NCBI GenBank assembly: GCA_019358985.1
Contig: JAHHIJ010000009.1
Location: 1 to 64,000, forward strand
DNA: 64,000 nt
Source: Tolypothrix brevis GSE-NOS-MK-07-07A
GTDB taxonomy: Bacteria; Cyanobacteriota; Cyanobacteriia; Cyanobacteriales; Nostocaceae
Direction: 5' to 3'
Part shown: positions 62,071 to 64,000 of the stretch, one piece after another
How positions within the stretch are numbered: the first letter of the stretch is position 1
How the letters are laid out: each line of letters begins with the position of its first letter
Notes under the pieces: generated by a model
Seen by the model: only the letters and a program-made list of their open reading frames with translations
The model's database searches: none
What the model was told of the DNA's origin: nothing
Position numbers and translations under genes: made by a program

Positions 62071-62391
62071 CGCGGGATAGAGCAGCCTGGTAGCTCGTCG
62101 GGCTCAACGAGTAAGATTGACTAAACGCTTAAAAGTTAGTCTTACTATGGGCGGTACGTAAAGAAACTTACGTATGTTTACCTGTCAAACTCGGGGAAGC
62201 CACTAGCGCGGTAATCCCGAACCAAGCTCCAGAAATGGAGAAGGTGTAGAGACTGGAAGGCAGGTACCCTAACAGGAAAGCTGAGGGTAAAGGGACAGTC
62301 CAGACCACAAACTGGTTAATCCAGGCAGTGAAAACTGTAGATGGTAAGCATAACCCGAAGGTCAGTGGTTCAAATCCACTTCCCGCCACCA
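62071..62391 (+). tRNA. trnfM: tRNA-fMet(CAU), split by a group I intron
   Basis: The exons 62071-62104 and 62349-62391 join to a complete initiator tRNA. The acceptor CGCGGGA pairs with TCCCGC, with the initiator-specific 1-72 mismatch (C and C). The D arm GAGCAGCCTGGTAGCTC is present, the anticodon stem is CGGG/CCCG with three G-C pairs typical of initiators, the anticodon is CAT and the T arm is GTGG-TTCAAAT-CCAC. CCA is encoded. The exon 1 end is T, as required for group I splicing. Confidence 0.96.
62105..62348 (+). ncRNA. Group I intron in the anticodon loop of tRNA-fMet
   Basis: This 244-base insertion lies immediately 5' of the CAT anticodon. The base before is T and its last base is G, as in group I introns. 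CACTAGCGCGG, AAGCTCCAGAAATGGAG, GGGACAGTCCAGACCACA and GGTTAATCCAGGCAGTG are consistent with the conserved core segments of cyanobacterial tRNA introns. The intron has no internal ORF. Introns at this tRNA are known in Synechocystis and some other cyanobacteria. Confidence 0.88.
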
Positions 62392-62402
62392 ACTTAAGAA
62401 AC

Positions 62403-62438
62403 AAACCCTGTAACACTCAAAAGTTACAGGGTTTTGTT
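62403..62438 (+). terminator. Rho-independent terminator of the tRNA-fMet gene
   Basis: AAACCCTGTAAC pairs with GTTACAGGGTTT across ACTCAAAA, followed by TGTTTT. It begins 12 bases after the tRNA, so the endonuclease gene downstream is probably transcribed separately. Confidence 0.9.
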
Positions 62439-62472
62439 TTATGCTGATTAGCAGCTATTCCACAAATTGCAG

Positions 62473-62964
62473 ATGGACACAAAGCTAAGGGGAGACATAG
62501 CAGAACAAGCTGCGATTCTTCATGCTCTCAAGCGTGGTTGGGGAGTTTTAAAACCTGTTGGCGATCGCCTTGCTTACGACTTGGCGTATGATGTTGAAGG
62601 AACTCTGATTAAAATCCAAGTTAAATATGCCTGGTTTGATGAGCCTTCAGGCAATTATGTCGTAGATAATCGTCGCACCAAAACAAATCGGCGACTAATG
62701 GTTAGAGAAGCCTACAAACAATCCGACTTTGATTTTGCCTTGGTATATATAGAGAAACTTGACCTGTTCTATATCTTCCCGGTAGATGTGTTCATAAGCT
62801 ATGGTAGCGAAATACATTTTGTTGAAACAGACAAGCGGCAGCGTAAACCACGTTCAGCCAAATATCGTGATGCTTGGGAGTTAATCTTACAAACGGTAGT
62901 AAGTAAAGAAAGTAAAGAAAATTATCCGGACTTGCCCATGCAACTTGGAGAAGTGAATTTTTGA
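62473..62964 (+). CDS. I-Ssp6803I-like PD-(D/E)XK homing endonuclease
   Basis: From Met 62473 the protein has 163 residues. It has KLRGDIAEQAAI with E11, YDLAYD with D36 and IKIQVKYA with Q49-x-K51: the E...D...QxK arrangement of I-Ssp6803I, the homing enzyme of the tRNA-fMet intron of Synechocystis. YVVDNRRTKTNRR and DFDFALVYIEKLDLFYIFPVD also fit. It should cut intronless tRNA-fMet genes. It is placed 81 bases beyond the tRNA's 3' end, behind a terminator, not inside the intron. Confidence 0.85.
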   Translation: MDTKLRGDIAEQAAILHALKRGWGVLKPVGDRLAYDLAYDVEGTLIKIQVKYAWFDEPSGNYVVDNRRTKTNRRLMVREAYKQSDFDFALVYIEKLDLFYIFPVDVFISYGSEIHFVETDKRQRKPRSAKYRDAWELILQTVVSKESKENYPDLPMQLGEVNF

Positions 62965-63011
62965 TCTATTCTGGAGGAGAAGGGATCAAAAAAGCGCGGA
63001 GAATCATAGTT

Positions 63012-64000
63012 GTGAAGCTGGAGCGACCGATTTTAGTGGGAGGATTGGGATTGTCCTTTTCTCTATGGATTTTACAAAATATGCATCATTCGATGGTGCA
63101 GATGGGAGAGTTGGGTTTATTTAGTCTGGTAGCAGTTGGTGGTGGTTTGTGGTTATTTAAGCAAAATCGCGGCAAAAATGCTTCTGATATCTTTGATGGA
63201 ATGGCTGTAAATCGGGTTAGAGTAGAAGAGGCGATCGCACTGACTGAAGTCATAATTAACCAACTTGCAACAGAAGTAGAGAATCATCCAGCTTTAGGGA
63301 CACTGCGAGAACAAGTTAATCAATTATTCTTTGAATTAGATAGACAAGAAATTAAACTAGCTGTTACCGGCGGAAAGTCGGTAGGTAAAACCACCTTAAT
63401 TCAAGTTCTACAGAAAAACTTCGCATCTGTAAAATTCAACGAAACAGCACCTTTGTTTGTAGAAGCCGCTGAAAAGTCAGATAATTTAGCAGAAGTTAAT
63501 CAATCTGATTTTATTCTGTTTTTGACAAACGGCGATTTAACAGATTCAGAATTTCAAAGCTTACAGCAGCTAAAGGCAGCAAATCAACCTGCAATGGTGG
63601 TTTTTAATAAACAAGACCAGTATCTACCAGACGAACGTCAGAGCGTGTTACTTTCGTTGAAACAGCGGATGCAAGGAAATGTAGTCGCAACTGCGGTATC
63701 TCCTTTGCCCACGAAAGTCAGGAAGCATCAAGAAGACGGTTCCGTGCAAGAATGGATGGAACAACCTGCACCAGATATTCAGCAGTTGACGCAGCATTTA
63801 TTTGAGATTGTCGCACAGCAAAGACAACAACTGGTGTGGACAACCACGATGAGAAAAGCGAAGTTGTTGAAAGCTGATGCGAAGATTGTGTTGAATGGCG
63901 TGAGATGCGATCGCGCAACTCCCATAATAGAACAATATCAGTGGATTGCTGCGGCTGCGGCATTCGCCAACCCAGTACCAGCGCTGGATATCTTGGCAAC
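63012..64000 (+). CDS. GTPase of the DUF697/YcjF-related type, truncated by window end
   Basis: The frame opens at GTG 63012 (GGAG about ten bases before) and runs off the end, 329 codons in. It has two N-terminal membrane helices (PILVGGLGLSFSLWILQ and LGLFSLVAVGGGLWLF), then a GTP-binding domain: P-loop TGGKSVGKTT, switch region, LFLTNGDL, and NKQD as the guanine-specific motif. A C-terminal helical hydrophobic start follows (AAAAAFANPVPALDIL), as in DUF697 GTPases. Membrane-attached proteins of this kind are frequent in cyanobacteria; their role is unknown. Confidence 0.85.
   Translation, partial: MKLERPILVGGLGLSFSLWILQNMHHSMVQMGELGLFSLVAVGGGLWLFKQNRGKNASDIFDGMAVNRVRVEEAIALTEVIINQLATEVENHPALGTLREQVNQLFFELDRQEIKLAVTGGKSVGKTTLIQVLQKNFASVKFNETAPLFVEAAEKSDNLAEVNQSDFILFLTNGDLTDSEFQSLQQLKAANQPAMVVFNKQDQYLPDERQSVLLSLKQRMQGNVVATAVSPLPTKVRKHQEDGSVQEWMEQPAPDIQQLTQHLFEIVAQQRQQLVWTTTMRKAKLLKADAKIVLNGVRCDRATPIIEQYQWIAAAAAFANPVPALDILA

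Overview
The window is cyanobacterial, most likely chromosomal DNA of a filamentous member of the Nostocales. The evidence is the very frequent HIP1 octamer GCGATCGC, the light-independent protochlorophyllide reductase genes chlL and chlN with the usual DUF5331 gene between them, many families restricted to cyanobacteria (DUF2811, DUF3318, CGLD27, 2TM, TIGR02450, lumenal pentapeptide proteins), an SmtA-type metallothionein, and abundant short dispersed palindromes. No species can be named from the sequence alone.

Layout. 0-9.3 kb: a broken response-regulator gene, an MFS transporter behind a DnaA-box-like cluster, hisIE, chaB-like, hemL, a metallothionein missed by length-based ORF calling, a zinc-ribbon/kinase/pentapeptide protein, and recA with a LexA-type box. 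9.3-20.1 kb: a PhyH-like dioxygenase, a degraded DMT transporter, small conserved genes, yraN, queA with a low-complexity insertion, a three-gene vWA group and a 13-copy 14-bp tandem array. 20.1-33.0 kb: a hopanoid-modification cluster (hpnH, hpnA, hpnG, hpnI, hpnJ and the C-2 methylase hpnP) with an RND pump. It is interrupted at 25.1-27.6 kb by two toxin-antitoxin pairs, a duplicated RND stub and a kinase-WD40 remnant.

33.4-45.5 kb: a peptide-export-type ABC transporter, a Tat-exported PhoX-like protein, an SDR, a REP-associated tyrosine transposase (RAYT) sitting among its palindromes, a GH57 enzyme, a nest of miniature elements, a histidine-kinase remnant, and a TPR protein that seems to have lost its CHAT protease and ATPase modules. 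45.5-50.7 kb: a structured RNA-like element that I read as an ORF-less HEARO/omega-RNA relic, then chlL-DUF5331-chlN and small antitoxin-like genes. 50.9-58.9 kb: a hydrolase, a PEP-CTERM protein, a STAS-sugar transferase fusion behind a perfect CRP site, and a glycosyltransferase. 59-64 kb: the yqeK-rsfS-CGLD27 group, an asparaginase, an initiator tRNA split by a group I intron, an I-Ssp6803I-like homing endonuclease outside that intron, and a GTPase running off the end.

The genes work together in a few groups. hpnH and hpnG build the extended side chain of bacteriohopanepolyols, hpnI and hpnJ act on the sugar/cyclitol head group, and hpnP adds the 2-methyl group. chlL and chlN make two of the three subunits of dark protochlorophyllide reductase, and hemL supplies their tetrapyrrole pathway. 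Much of the remaining DNA is shaped by a covarying family of REP-like hairpins (core GACGTTCC...GGAACGTC) that occur as terminator-like palindromes, as expanded tandem arrays and inside the transposase gene itself. Family assignments rest on recognition of translated sequence; no database search was run.
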